A DNA stretch of 64,000 nucleotides, from positions 1 to 64,000 of the forward strand of contig CAWDGB010000012.1 in NCBI GenBank assembly GCA_963801715.1, in the 5' to 3' direction. Position 1 is the first letter of the stretch. Every line of letters starts with the position of its first letter. Below the pieces are notes generated by a model. The model was not told the origin of the DNA and searched no databases. It saw only the letters and a program-made list of their open reading frames with translations. The stretch comes from CAVVJA01 sp963801715. GTDB lineage: Bacteria > Actinomycetota > Actinomycetes > Mycobacteriales > Jatrophihabitantaceae. Shown here in pieces: positions 31,134 through 40,128 of this stretch. Position numbers and translations under genes: made by a program.

Positions 31134-31967
31134 CTATCGCCACCATTTGCGTTCGAGAGCCACACCGGTTCCGCTGGTCCGGTCCAGGCCGTCCAGTTCG
31201 GACATTTCACTGGGGGAGAGGACGAAGTCGAAGATCTGGGCGTTCTCTTCGATTCGCGGACGGTGGGTCGATTTGGGAAGCACGATGAGGTCGTGCTGGA
31301 GGGCCCAGCGCAGCAGGACCTGCGCTGGCGTGCGACCGATTCGTGACGCGATGCGATTCACGGTGCCGTTGGAGAGGTGGCGTCCCGTACCCAGCGGGCT
31401 GTACGCCTCGAACTCCACGTTTCGGGCTCGACCCTCGTTGAGCAGCGACCGGCGGTAGGTGAAGGGACTGAGATTCACTTGGTCGACAACGGGCGGCACG
31501 GTCGCGCCCGCCATCACGTCTCCGAGTTCCGTGACGTTGAAGTTGGAGACCCCGATGGAGCGGGCATAGCCGAGTCGGTGGGCCTGCTCCATAGCCGGCC
31601 ACGCTCTCGTTGGTCCGCCGCTGGGCCAGTGGACGAGGTACAAGTCGACGTACTCGACGCCAAGCCGTTGGAGGCTGCCCGCTACCTCCGTCGCGGCGTT
31701 GCGGCGGGACGGCTGGAACTTGGTGGTGATGAACACCTGCTCGCGAGGTATGCCACTGCGGCGAAGGGCTTCTCCGACGCTCGCTTCGTTGCCGTAGGCC
31801 TGCGCCGTGTCGATGTGTCGATAGCCGAGCTGAAGCGCCCACAGCACGGCGTTGACGCACTCTCGGCCGTTGGGCACCTGCCAGACGCCGAGGCCCAACA
31901 CCGGGATCCGATTGCCGTCCGCCAACCGGCGCGTTCGCCCATCAAAGCTGTCAGCGGCCATTGACAC
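31134..31967 (-). CDS. aldo/keto reductase
   Basis: 277 residues, NADPH-dependent reductase of the 2,5-diketo-gluconate reductase-like group. GYRHIDTAQAYGNEASVGEAL holds the catalytic Asp and Tyr, TTKF the Lys, LVHWP the His, and LPKSTHRPRIEEN the cofactor-binding segment. AGGAGG lies five bases before the GTG start, which decides the start. It probably reduces sugar carbonyls and fits the adjacent polyol oxidase. Confidence 0.9.
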   Translation of the reverse strand: MSMAADSFDGRTRRLADGNRIPVLGLGVWQVPNGRECVNAVLWALQLGYRHIDTAQAYGNEASVGEALRRSGIPREQVFITTKFQPSRRNAATEVAGSLQRLGVEYVDLYLVHWPSGGPTRAWPAMEQAHRLGYARSIGVSNFNVTELGDVMAGATVPPVVDQVNLSPFTYRRSLLNEGRARNVEFEAYSPLGTGRHLSNGTVNRIASRIGRTPAQVLLRWALQHDLIVLPKSTHRPRIEENAQIFDFVLSPSEMSELDGLDRTSGTGVALERKWWR

Positions 31968-31984
31968 GTTGTCCTCCTATCTCG

Positions 31985-32035
31985 TCGTGATCTTGGACTT
32001 AATGCCATATGGCATCGATAAGTCCAAGATCACGA
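31985..32035. repeat. dispersed palindromic repeat, copy A
   Basis: Arms beginning TCGTGATCTTGGACTTA pair perfectly over 17 bp around a 17-base middle that itself contains the palindrome ATGCCATATGGCAT. It lies between the 3' end of the GH3 gene and the start of the AKR gene, both on the minus strand. The same element recurs at 37224 and 60545. Confidence 0.9.
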
Positions 32036-32058
32036 ACTCGACACTAGGTCACCCGACG

Positions 32059-32097
32059 TTACGGTCGCGACAGGAGGTCTCGCACGATGAGCGTGGC
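32059..32097 (-). pseudogene. 39-bp remnant of a flavin monooxygenase 3' end
   Basis: On the minus strand it encodes ATLIVRDLLSRP followed by a stop, and matches the last 39 bp of the gene at 35010-36152 with two mismatches. No similarity extends further in either direction. It sits between the GH3 stop and palindrome copy A, so it marks an old duplication or recombination boundary. Confidence 0.7.
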
Positions 32098-32147
32098 AAG
32101 AGATTTTGGCCCAGCAATTCCTACTCGGCTCGAGTTGCCGCCTTGGG

Positions 32148-34823
32148 TCAACCGACGTCGAAGGTGTCGGTGAGCGGCGTGTCTCGCTCGGACCGGCCGA
32201 CGTACACGCGGTATTCGCCGGGTGCCATCTGCCAGCTGTGCGTGGCCTCATCGAAGTAGCTCAGCGGGTGGTTCGGCGCTGCTGGGTCGATCTTCAGATG
32301 CACCATTGTCGACTTGCCCGGCGCCAGCGTCACTTGCGCGTAGCCCACGAGCCGCTTCGGCGGCTCACCGGTGCTCGCAGGTAGCCCGAGGTACACCTCC
32401 GCGGTCTCCGTCCCAGTGCGCTGGCCGGTATTGCTGACCCGGAACTCGACCTGGACCTTCTTCAGCTGGGCGGCGTTCGGGTTCGGCGCGTGCACCCCCA
32501 GCTTGCTGTAGTCGAACGTGGTGTACGACAGGCCGTACCCGAACGGGAACAACGGGCTGATGCCGGCGACGTCGTAGCCCTTGTAGCCGACGTCAACGCC
32601 TTCGCTGTAGACGATGTCTGGGCTGGCGATGCCGTTCCACGGGTTCTGTGGACCAGGTGGTGTTGCCTGCTCGCTCGTCGGGTAGGTGACGGTGAGCTTG
32701 CCCTGCGGGTTGACATCCCCCCAGAGCACATCGGCGAGTGCGCGACCCTGCTCCTGGCCACCGAAGTACGTCTGCACGACCGCTTCGACCGAGCCGATCC
32801 ACGGCATGGTCACCGGGCCACCGGTCGCGAGCACGACCACGGTGTGCGAGTTCGCCGCGCTCACCGCGCTGATCAGCTGGTCGGCGCTTTGCGGCAGCTT
32901 CAGGGAGACCCGGTCCCGCTCCTCGGTCTCGAAGTCGCGCACATAGACGATCGCGACGTCAGCAGCCCGCGCCGCGGCGACCGCCTGCGCGATGCCCGGC
33001 AACTGAATGCCCGCCGGCGTGCGCCATTGCAGCAGCAGCGTGCCGGGCTGCAGGCCGGTCAGCGGCCGGGTCGCCCGGTACTCGATGTGCAGCGCGTACG
33101 GCACGCCGGCGACCAGATGCTGCACCGGCGAATCGACAACGCGTCGGCTGTTCTGCCCCGTCATGTCGATGATCGTGCTGCCGTTGAGGCTCAGAGTCGC
33201 GTCGCCCCAGCCGGTGAGCGAGAGCTGGTAGTCGCCGGTCGTGGGCGGCGTCAGGAATCCGTCGTACTTCACCGCCTGCTGTTCGAGGAAGAAATTGGTT
33301 GGCGGCAACGGCACTTGCGTGCCGGCGCCGGCCCAGTTCGGGAAGGTGCTCGCGAAGCCGACGTCGTAGTTCACTTGCCGCTCGACGCGGGTAGCTGCCG
33401 GCGCACCGCTGAAGCTCGGAGTGTGCCAGTACTGCGCGGTAAGTCCGGGTCCGGTCCCAGTCGCTGGTGTCAGCACCGCCGATGGGATGGCGGTCATGTC
33501 AGAGGTCTCGATCATGGACGCTGCATTGACCGGATCATTGCCCGGCGTGAATGTCACCTGCGCGGCCGACCCCGCGCGAGCGGTGATGCCTTGCAGCGTC
33601 GGCGTGCCAGTGGTCGGTGATACGTAGGCCGAGCCGCTCTCCGCCGCGAGGATATTCGCGTCCGCTCCGATGACCGCGATCGATTTTGTGGCGCCGGTGA
33701 GCGGCAGCACGCCGGTGTTCTTCAGCAGCGTGATGGCCTTGTCCTCGACGGCCCGGGCGACCTCGTCGTGCGCCGCAACGGGGATGGCGGTCGCTGTGTA
33801 GTCCGTGTCGAAGACGCCGATGCGGAACATCGTGGTGAGCATGCGGAACACTGCGTCGTCCACCAGGGCGAGGCTGGCCTGGCCGGACTGCACCGCGGCG
33901 AGCAGCGCGCCGTCGTAGACGGTCGTCGTGCCAGTCTCGAGGTCATCGCCGGCGTTAAGTCCCTTCAGCGTGTCGTGCAGGGCGCCGAAGTCGCTCATCA
34001 CGAAGCCGCTGAAGCCGATCCGGCCCTTGAGCACCGTGCGCAGGGTCTCCGCGTTGTCGCACGAATACTCGCCGTTGATCTTGTTGAAGGAGCACATGAC
34101 AGCGCCAAGACCAGCGCGTTCTACGACCATCTCGAACGCCAGCGAATACACCTCACGCAACGTCCGCTCGGACATGATGGCGTTCTGGCCGCTGTTTCGG
34201 TTGGTCTCCTGGTTGTTGGCCGTGTAGTGCTTCAAGGTGGCGATGACATTGCGTGACTGCACCGTCGAGGAGTAGGCGCTGTTCTGGTCGCCGTTCAGGA
34301 ATGGGTCCTCGCCCTGGCTCTCGCTGATCCGGCCGCCCCAAGGCACGCGGGCGATGTCGGCGTCCGGGGCGAGGAGCACGTTCTGGCCCGTCTCGCGCAC
34401 CTCGTCCGCAACGACGCCGGCGAACTGGTGCACCATGTCGAGGGACCAGGTCGCACCAAGCGCCATCTCCGACGGCATTGCGGTCGCATTGCCGCCCGTG
34501 CCGGGAAGTGACCAGCCGCGCGGGGCGACACCGCCGCCCGCGTCCGCCATCTTTAACGCCGGGATGCCGAGGCGAGGAATCGGCGCGTTGTAGAAGGCGT
34601 ACGGCGCCTCACCTTGGTTGCCGGTCATCAGATCGACCTTCTCCGCGAGCGTCATCTGCGCCATAAGGAGGCGAGCTCGCTGGTCCGATGACAGGTGCCG
34701 GTCCATCCACGGTTGCGTGCTGCCCGGCTGCGCCGCGCCCGCCGGCGCGCCAAGCAAGCCGACCGAGGCCACCACGGCCGCGACTACTGCCACTACCCGG
34801 GCTGTCCGCCAACGCATCGACAC
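32148..34823 (-). CDS. secreted GH3 family glycosidase with PA14 domain
   Basis: About 890 residues. Signal peptide at the N-terminus (VVASVGLLGAPAGAAQ). The GH3 barrel includes LTLAEKVDLMTG, LAPDADIARVPWGGR, ESQGEDP, KHYTANNQETNR and FVMSDFGALHD, whose Asp is the predicted nucleophile. A PA14-like sugar-binding insert lies in the second domain (TAQYWHTPSFSG to LLQWRTP). The C-terminus is a fibronectin III-like domain (PFGYGLSYTTFDYS onward). It probably acts as a beta-glucosidase or related exo-enzyme outside the cell. GAGGAGG precedes the chosen GTG, with an ATG two codons later. No frame breaks. Confidence 0.9.
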   Translation of the reverse strand: MSMRWRTARVVAVVAAVVASVGLLGAPAGAAQPGSTQPWMDRHLSSDQRARLLMAQMTLAEKVDLMTGNQGEAPYAFYNAPIPRLGIPALKMADAGGGVAPRGWSLPGTGGNATAMPSEMALGATWSLDMVHQFAGVVADEVRETGQNVLLAPDADIARVPWGGRISESQGEDPFLNGDQNSAYSSTVQSRNVIATLKHYTANNQETNRNSGQNAIMSERTLREVYSLAFEMVVERAGLGAVMCSFNKINGEYSCDNAETLRTVLKGRIGFSGFVMSDFGALHDTLKGLNAGDDLETGTTTVYDGALLAAVQSGQASLALVDDAVFRMLTTMFRIGVFDTDYTATAIPVAAHDEVARAVEDKAITLLKNTGVLPLTGATKSIAVIGADANILAAESGSAYVSPTTGTPTLQGITARAGSAAQVTFTPGNDPVNAASMIETSDMTAIPSAVLTPATGTGPGLTAQYWHTPSFSGAPAATRVERQVNYDVGFASTFPNWAGAGTQVPLPPTNFFLEQQAVKYDGFLTPPTTGDYQLSLTGWGDATLSLNGSTIIDMTGQNSRRVVDSPVQHLVAGVPYALHIEYRATRPLTGLQPGTLLLQWRTPAGIQLPGIAQAVAAARAADVAIVYVRDFETEERDRVSLKLPQSADQLISAVSAANSHTVVVLATGGPVTMPWIGSVEAVVQTYFGGQEQGRALADVLWGDVNPQGKLTVTYPTSEQATPPGPQNPWNGIASPDIVYSEGVDVGYKGYDVAGISPLFPFGYGLSYTTFDYSKLGVHAPNPNAAQLKKVQVEFRVSNTGQRTGTETAEVYLGLPASTGEPPKRLVGYAQVTLAPGKSTMVHLKIDPAAPNHPLSYFDEATHSWQMAPGEYRVYVGRSERDTPLTDTFDVG

Positions 34824-35009
34824 TTCGGCCTCCTCGGTTTGACCCCGAGATGGGTGGTGTACGCGAGACCGTACCGCCGCACTGCCGTTTTGAACACCGT
34901 GTGCGTGTAAAGGACGACGCTCGGTTGATCTCTGCGGGATCTGCACGCCGACCGTCTACTCCCCCTGGTGGCTGAGGCCTCTCGGAACCCCCAATGTGCG
35001 AGCTTGCGA

Positions 35010-36152
35010 TTACGGTCGCGACAGAAGATCTCGCACGATGAGCGTGGCGGCAGCTGGTGCGCCTTTCACAAATCCGAAGAACGGCCCGAAGTCCCGGCTG
35101 GCCGAGAAGCCGGTCACGTACAACCCGGCCAGGCTGGTGCCGAAGGCCTCATCAAGGACCGGAAAGCCGTCGACACAGACGATGCGGGTCATCAAGCTGG
35201 CCAGATACGGGACTCTTGCCAGGTCGGCACGGTAACCCGAGGCATAGATGATGCGGTCAACCGTGAGCCGCTCGGAGTTCGACAGCCGCACCTCCAGCTC
35301 ATCGCCCACAGAGTGGGGGATGACCTCGGCGACTTCGGTGCCCGGCCAGCGATGAATGCCGTCCCATTCGAGTCTGGGTACCAGCCAATGTTCTAGCGTC
35401 AGCCGCCCAACCTCCCAGAACTGCCGGCCGATCTTGTCCTGCTCGGGCTGCGAGAGGTGCCGCCAGTACCCCGGGACGCTCATTGTCCTTTCCACGTGGG
35501 CGTCGACGAACGCCCAATCCACGCGATCGAAGCGCGGCACGGCATGGCGGTGCACGATGTCGACCCGCGCAACGCCATGCTCACGCAGCAACGCGGCCCA
35601 TTCGTAGGCGCTCTGCCGGCCGCCCACGATGAGCACCCTCGCCCCGGCCAGCGTCCTGAACTGCACGAGGTCGCAGGTATGCGCTGCCCGCCCAGGCGGT
35701 ACCGCCGATGCCCACTCGGGAAGGTTCGTGTAGTGGCGGATACCCGGAGCACACATGACCGCGTCAGCGACAATCTGCTCGCCGCCGGCCAACGACGCCG
35801 CGAACCTACCGTCCGACTGGGTCAGGTCGGCGATAGTCTCCGCCTGCACGTCGATGGACTTCTCGTCGCGAAACCATTCCGCATAGTCGAGGAACACCGC
35901 GATCGGGATCGGATCAATGTCCTTAGGTGCTATCCCGCGTTGCTGCAGGAACGCCGCAAAGGTATGAGTTCCGGCCGCGTCCATGTGCCAGCTGGGCCCT
36001 GAACGCAGGAACATTCCCTCGGGCATGTTGTCCCGCCAGAACCCCATCGGATGCCCGACGACGACGGTGTTGATGCCACGCTCACGCGCCAAACCAGCTG
36101 TCGACAGCGCGTACGGCCCGGCGCCCACCACGAGAAGCTCTGTGGTGATCAT
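35010..36152 (-). CDS. FAD/NAD(P)-dependent monooxygenase-like protein
   Basis: About 380 residues. VVGAGPYALSTAGLARERG is the FAD-binding motif near the N-terminus; RVLIVGGRQSAYEWAALL is the NADPH-binding motif in the middle; IIYASGYRADLARVPYL resembles the ATG-containing motif of flavin and N-hydroxylating monooxygenases. The start at MITTELLVVG removes a non-conserved extension. Its last 39 bp recur at 32059. Substrate unknown; an N-hydroxylase or lysine-hydroxylase-like role is possible. It lies alone, divergent from the DUF2293 gene. Confidence 0.8.
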   Translation of the reverse strand: MITTELLVVGAGPYALSTAGLARERGINTVVVGHPMGFWRDNMPEGMFLRSGPSWHMDAAGTHTFAAFLQQRGIAPKDIDPIPIAVFLDYAEWFRDEKSIDVQAETIADLTQSDGRFAASLAGGEQIVADAVMCAPGIRHYTNLPEWASAVPPGRAAHTCDLVQFRTLAGARVLIVGGRQSAYEWAALLREHGVARVDIVHRHAVPRFDRVDWAFVDAHVERTMSVPGYWRHLSQPEQDKIGRQFWEVGRLTLEHWLVPRLEWDGIHRWPGTEVAEVIPHSVGDELEVRLSNSERLTVDRIIYASGYRADLARVPYLASLMTRIVCVDGFPVLDEAFGTSLAGLYVTGFSASRDFGPFFGFVKGAPAAATLIVRDLLSRP

Positions 36153-36341
36153 CGGCCGCCCGCCCTCACCCGCTCGAGTCCACTGGTGTTTGTGCTCCAA
36201 AGCGTATGCCGAGTCGCAGCGACACCCCAGCCCGTGACGCGGCCGGGCGATCGTGGGGTGAGATTGGGGTGCACACCAAGGTCGTTGTCGTCGACCAGCT
36301 CAACCTGTATTGCAGGCGACGCGCCTATGCAGGGTCAGGAC

Positions 36342-37041
36342 ATGATGACCGAGGCCCGCTCGTCCGAGCTGCTGGTAATCGCGGCAAGCAGGCCGTGGAC
36401 ATGTACCGCGTGCACGATCGAATTCGAACGAGGCGATTTCTTGTCCATGGACGACGGCGGACCCGTGTGCCTCGACTGCGCTGACCTCGGCCATCTGGAG
36501 TTTCTCCCACGTGGTGATACCGCCTTGACCCGACGCGCTCGGCGCGCAAGTCGGCTCTCGGCGGTGGTCGTGCAATGGAGCCGAGCGCGAAAGCGTTACG
36601 AACGGCAGGGCATTCTCGCCGAACCTGCGGCGATCTCACAGGCCGAGCAGGAATGCTTGGTCGACAGTGCGGCGCGGGAACGGCGCCGCCACCGCGAGGC
36701 CGAACGGCGCGCTGTGGGGGACGAGCAGTTCGTCGCGGATCTCGCGGCTGCGATTCGTGCGCAATTCCCCGGGCTGCTCGCCGGATCGGGCGCAGCGTAT
36801 CGCCCGGCACGCCGGTGCCCGTGGCAGCGGGCGGATCGGCCGCACCAGCGCGGGCCGCGCCCTTGATCCCGAAGCCGTGCAGCTGGCTGTGGTAGCTGCG
36901 GTCCGACACGAGGACACTCGCTACGACGACCTCATGATGAACGGGGTGCCTCGGGCCGAGGCCCGCGAGTTCGTTCGCGAGGACATCGATCGCGTCGTGC
37001 GCTCCTGGCTCGGCCGGGGGATGGCGACGAGCGTCGAGTGA
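36342..37041 (+). CDS. DUF2293 domain protein (one frameshift)
   Basis: About 230 residues. The N-terminus carries a CxxC...CxxC knuckle (TCTACTIEFERG then CLDCADLGHLEFL), then a basic helical stretch. The C-terminal domain has AVRHEDTRYDDLMMNGVPRAEAREFVREDIDRVV, the DUF2293 signature. A break near 36800 joins the frames. Function is unknown; members of this family may bind nucleic acid. Confidence 0.75.
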
Positions 37042-37077
37042 GATGCGACGCGGCGCGGCCGGCAGCTCTGGCCAGCG

Positions 37078-37216
37078 TTAGATCGACAGCGTCTCGTCCA
37101 GCCAGTCGTAGACCCGCTGGTGGTATAGCGAGCGCGCGAACGCCTCGCAATGGCCGCCTGCACCTTCTGCCGCGGTGAAGCGCAGGAGCGTCGCGCGGCC
37201 CGGCCCATCGCCACGA
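37078..37216 (-). pseudogene. alpha/beta-hydrolase C-terminal remnant
   Basis: The minus strand reads ATLLRFTAAEGAGGHCEAF followed by ARSLYHQRVYDWLDETLSI and a stop. This is the typical end of dienelactone-hydrolase-like or acyl hydrolases, with the catalytic His in GGHCE. Everything upstream is missing and the remnant stops at the border of palindrome copy B. It is too short to be functional. Confidence 0.65.
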
Positions 37217-37223
37217 ACAACGC

Positions 37224-37278
37224 CGCGATGATCTTGGAGTTAATGCCAGATGGCGTCAATAAGTCCAAGATCATCGCG
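37224..37278. repeat. dispersed palindromic repeat, copy B
   Basis: Arms CGCGATGATCTTGGAGTTA and TAAGTCCAAGATCATCGCG pair with one mismatch around an imperfect ATGCCAGATGGCGT core. It lies 12 bp from the stop of the GH55-like gene and abuts the hydrolase remnant. The outer flanks differ from copies A and C but are themselves complementary. Confidence 0.85.
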
Positions 37279-37290
37279 GGGCACCTGCAG

Positions 37291-39204
37291 TTACGGGTAG
37301 CTGGTGACCGTTACCGGAACGTCCGGGTTCGCGATCGTCGAGGAACCGCCGGTGTTGTTGATGACGTTGAGGATGCCGCCCATTCCGTGGCTGGGATCCA
37401 GGAAGATGGTCAGCAGATCGTGCATCCGAACGTTGGCCGGGGTCGGCGCTTCGTAGGCGTGATCCGCGAAGATGTTTATGCCTTGGTTGAAGAAGCTGTA
37501 CGTGCCCATGCCATATCCGGTGAAGCGCTGCGCGGTCCGTGAGACGAGGACAGCGGCGTAGCCCTTTGTGGTGGGGCTGGACATCCACGCGGCCTGGCTG
37601 GGCACGTCGTACGGCATCTCGCTTTGGAAGAAGACGTCCGTGCCGTTATCGCCGTTCCAGATGACCTGGAACTTCTGGTAGTGCTCGACGAAGAGCCCCG
37701 TCGCGGTGACATTGTCGCCGTTGACGACAACGCCAGTGTCGGCCGTGTTCGCGGTCCAACCGACGCCATCGCCGTGGTCGGCGCGCCAGGCCCAGATGTC
37801 GTCGAGAATCACGTTGTCGCTGTTGACTTCGAGGCTTACTGTCGCTCTGCCGGCATGGGGTCCGCCGATGCGGAAGAACACGTCCTGCAGTGCGGTCGGA
37901 TCGGCGGGGTCGCTCCAGCCGTTGTGATCGCGGGCCGCTCCGTTGCTGGCGTGATGCGTGCCGACCTGCAGCAAAGTTGGCGAGTTGGATGGGCCGGCGT
38001 CGAAGATCAAGCCGGCGATGTCGACGCCGGGGACATCGGCGACGGTCATGGGCACCGCTCCGTTGACGGCAGTGAGCGTGGCCAGCCCGAGCCCGAGCAC
38101 TACCGTGTCGGCCCGCTTGACCTTGATCGTGCGGTCGACGTCGTAGACCCCGGGGGTCAACAGCAGGTTCCGGCCCCGCGCGAGCTGGTTGTTGATCGTC
38201 TGGACGGAGTCGGACGGTTTCGCAACGAAGAAATCGGAGAGCGGGATCGACCGACCGGGGGTCGGCCCGGAGGACCAGGTCTCACCAGCGGAGTTCGTCG
38301 TGGCAGCTGGGACGAAGACCTGGTACTTGCCAGTTCCATCGACGTACAGGTAGGGCTTCTCCCGGCTCGCCGGGGTCGTCGCGAGGGTGGTGTAGGGCCC
38401 GCCGCAGCTCGTCTGCGCGGGGAAGCATTGCGCCGGGGCGCCGAAGTCCCCAGCAAAAACTTGGTTCCACACGCCGTTGGTCCAGCCGTCGAGTGTGCTG
38501 TTGCGGACGAAGAACTGCTGCTGCGAGCCATTGATCACGGTGTTGCCGCCGAACCTCGAGTCCGCGATGAAACCACCACTGGCGAACGACGGGGCAGTGC
38601 AGTAGTCCATCAGGGTCGTGAGGCCGTTGACATGAACGCGTCGCATAGGCGCGGCCTGCGATACGGCCCAGAACTCGCCCGTGTAGCAGCCGAAGTCGGG
38701 ATTCGTCACGTTGATCGTCAGATTGGACATTGATCGCCAGAAGTTGGTCAGAGCAATGCAAGAGTCGTTAGCGTCGCACTGGTTGCGAACGTAGATCGAG
38801 CCATTGATGACGACGTCCTTCGGTGATGCCCCGAGACCGGCGACGTCGGTGTAGTAGCCCACCTGGAAGTTCAGCGGATCATCCGCCGTTCCATACGTGC
38901 CCGGCTTGAACAGCAATGCATAGCGCTGCGAGCCGAACTGGTTCGGAACCTGCTGGGTGGCTATTCCATCGACCGTGGCCTGGATCTGGCTCACTGGCAT
39001 CGACGGGTCGAAAACGTAGACGTTGGGACCGAAATCCGGTCGGCCGGGAGTCGCGGCTGCGGCCGCTACCGCAGCGGCCGAAGCCGACGAACTCGCATTC
39101 GCGGTGGCCGGCCCGGTGACCACGAAACCCACCGAGAGCAGCGCGAGAACGACAACCACACGAAGCGTCGACGACCTGAGTGGGGCGGTAGGCGCAGTCA
39201 TACT
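37291..39204 (-). CDS. secreted right-handed beta-helix protein, GH55-like
   Basis: About 637 residues. Signal peptide (VVVVLALLSVGFVVTGPATANA), then two beta-helix halves. GPNVYVFDPSMPVSQIQATVDGI and FKPGTYGTADDPLNFQVGYYTDVAGLG are the pectate-lyase-3/GH55-like start, and a second set begins at PLSDFFVAKPSDSVQTINNQL. Such proteins in Streptomyces are often labelled adenylyl cyclase without support. An exo-beta-1,3-glucanase or other polysaccharide-active role is likely, but the catalytic residues are not assigned. The start at MTAPTAPLRS has GGGAGGA upstream. Intact. Confidence 0.75.
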   Translation of the reverse strand, partial: SMTAPTAPLRSSTLRVVVVLALLSVGFVVTGPATANASSSASAAAVAAAAATPGRPDFGPNVYVFDPSMPVSQIQATVDGIATQQVPNQFGSQRYALLFKPGTYGTADDPLNFQVGYYTDVAGLGASPKDVVINGSIYVRNQCDANDSCIALTNFWRSMSNLTINVTNPDFGCYTGEFWAVSQAAPMRRVHVNGLTTLMDYCTAPSFASGGFIADSRFGGNTVINGSQQQFFVRNSTLDGWTNGVWNQVFAGDFGAPAQCFPAQTSCGGPYTTLATTPASREKPYLYVDGTGKYQVFVPAATTNSAGETWSSGPTPGRSIPLSDFFVAKPSDSVQTINNQLARGRNLLLTPGVYDVDRTIKVKRADTVVLGLGLATLTAVNGAVPMTVADVPGVDIAGLIFDAGPSNSPTLLQVGTHHASNGAARDHNGWSDPADPTALQDVFFRIGGPHAGRATVSLEVNSDNVILDDIWAWRADHGDGVGWTANTADTGVVVNGDNVTATGLFVEHYQKFQVIWNGDNGTDVFFQSEMPYDVPSQAAWMSSPTTKGYAAVLVSRTAQRFTGYGMGTYSFFNQGINIFADHAYEAPTPANVRMHDLLTIFLDPSHGMGGILNVINNTGGSSTIANPDVPVTVTSYP

Positions 39205-39310
39205 GTGACAATCCTCCCGTGCGAGGCACGGAGCAAGACCCCCAGTCAGCGATGACTCACCGTGATCGGTGCGCCCGCCAAGGCTCTGGCCTCCTTCATC
39301 AACGAGGCGG

Positions 39311-40126
39311 CTAACCGTAGGCGTAAGCAGCAAAGGCGCCGTATCCAACGACGTTGGATCGGTCACCGGTGGCGTCCGCTGACGTCCGTAGATCGAGTTG
39401 CCGCATGCGAAGTGAGCGCTCCCGCGTGACTTCGAGTAGCGCCCGCAGCGGGTAGCGTCCGCATGCTGCGTGCTCGCCGATTGCGAGCGGATCCTGACGC
39501 AGGATCGCCTCGGCGGTGCGTCGGTCTAGTCGCTCAGCGGTGGCCTGGTCCAGGTAGTGGCTGAGGTCCGAACTAACCACGACTGCAGTCGACTCGTCTG
39601 TCCACAGCGCCGAGATGACGGTTGCGACCAGGCGCGTTTCGACGCGACCGACCGCGATCGGAACGATGGTGATGTCAGGCCCCAGGCTTCGTTGGAGGAA
39701 CGGGAGTTGCACTTCGATGGAGTGCTCGCGCCGGTGCGCGCCTGCGGACAACGTGACTGCCGGGAGCCCTGCGGCCAGCGCGCATCCCGATTGATCGACC
39801 TCGATCTCGCCCAGCGGGGTGGCGAACGCGCTGCATTCCGGCAACGCCGCGCCGTTGAGTCGGGCGAAGTGCGCAGGGCCAAGTACGACTACGCGACGGA
39901 TATGTCCGCGCTGCTCGGCCAGCTGTCGGTACGCAGACGCGGCGACCCGACCGGAGTAGACGTATCCGGCGTGCGGAACGATAAGTGCTACCGGGGTGTC
40001 GTCATCCGCCGCAGGCGACGGGACCTCGGCCAGCAGTCGGTCCACTGTCTCAGCCAAGCGAGCGGCTTCGGCGGGATAGAACCGGCCCGCGCATTCGGGT
40101 GGCCGCACGCCGTCTCGGGCCCGCAT
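39311..40126 (-). CDS. amrB: AmmeMemoRadiSam system protein B (Memo family)
   Basis: About 271 residues. RPPECAGRFYPAEAARL, LIVPHAGYVYSG, VVLGPAHF, EHSIEVQLPFLQ and VVVSSDLSHYLD are the Memo/LigB-like conserved segments; the His residues would bind metal. Its ATG lies just after the amrS stop, so they are co-translated. Family proteins occur with AmrS and AMMECR1 in many bacteria; their shared reaction is not established. AmrA/AMMECR1 is not in the window. Confidence 0.9.
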   Translation of the reverse strand: MRARDGVRPPECAGRFYPAEAARLAETVDRLLAEVPSPAADDDTPVALIVPHAGYVYSGRVAASAYRQLAEQRGHIRRVVVLGPAHFARLNGAALPECSAFATPLGEIEVDQSGCALAAGLPAVTLSAGAHRREHSIEVQLPFLQRSLGPDITIVPIAVGRVETRLVATVISALWTDESTAVVVSSDLSHYLDQATAERLDRRTAEAILRQDPLAIGEHAACGRYPLRALLEVTRERSLRMRQLDLRTSADATGDRSNVVGYGAFAAYAYG

Positions 40127-40128
40127 GA

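Noticed and set aside
37224..37278. Palindromic repeats as insertion-sequence ends
   Set aside because: No transposase lies near any copy and no target duplication is visible; they are better treated as small palindromic units.
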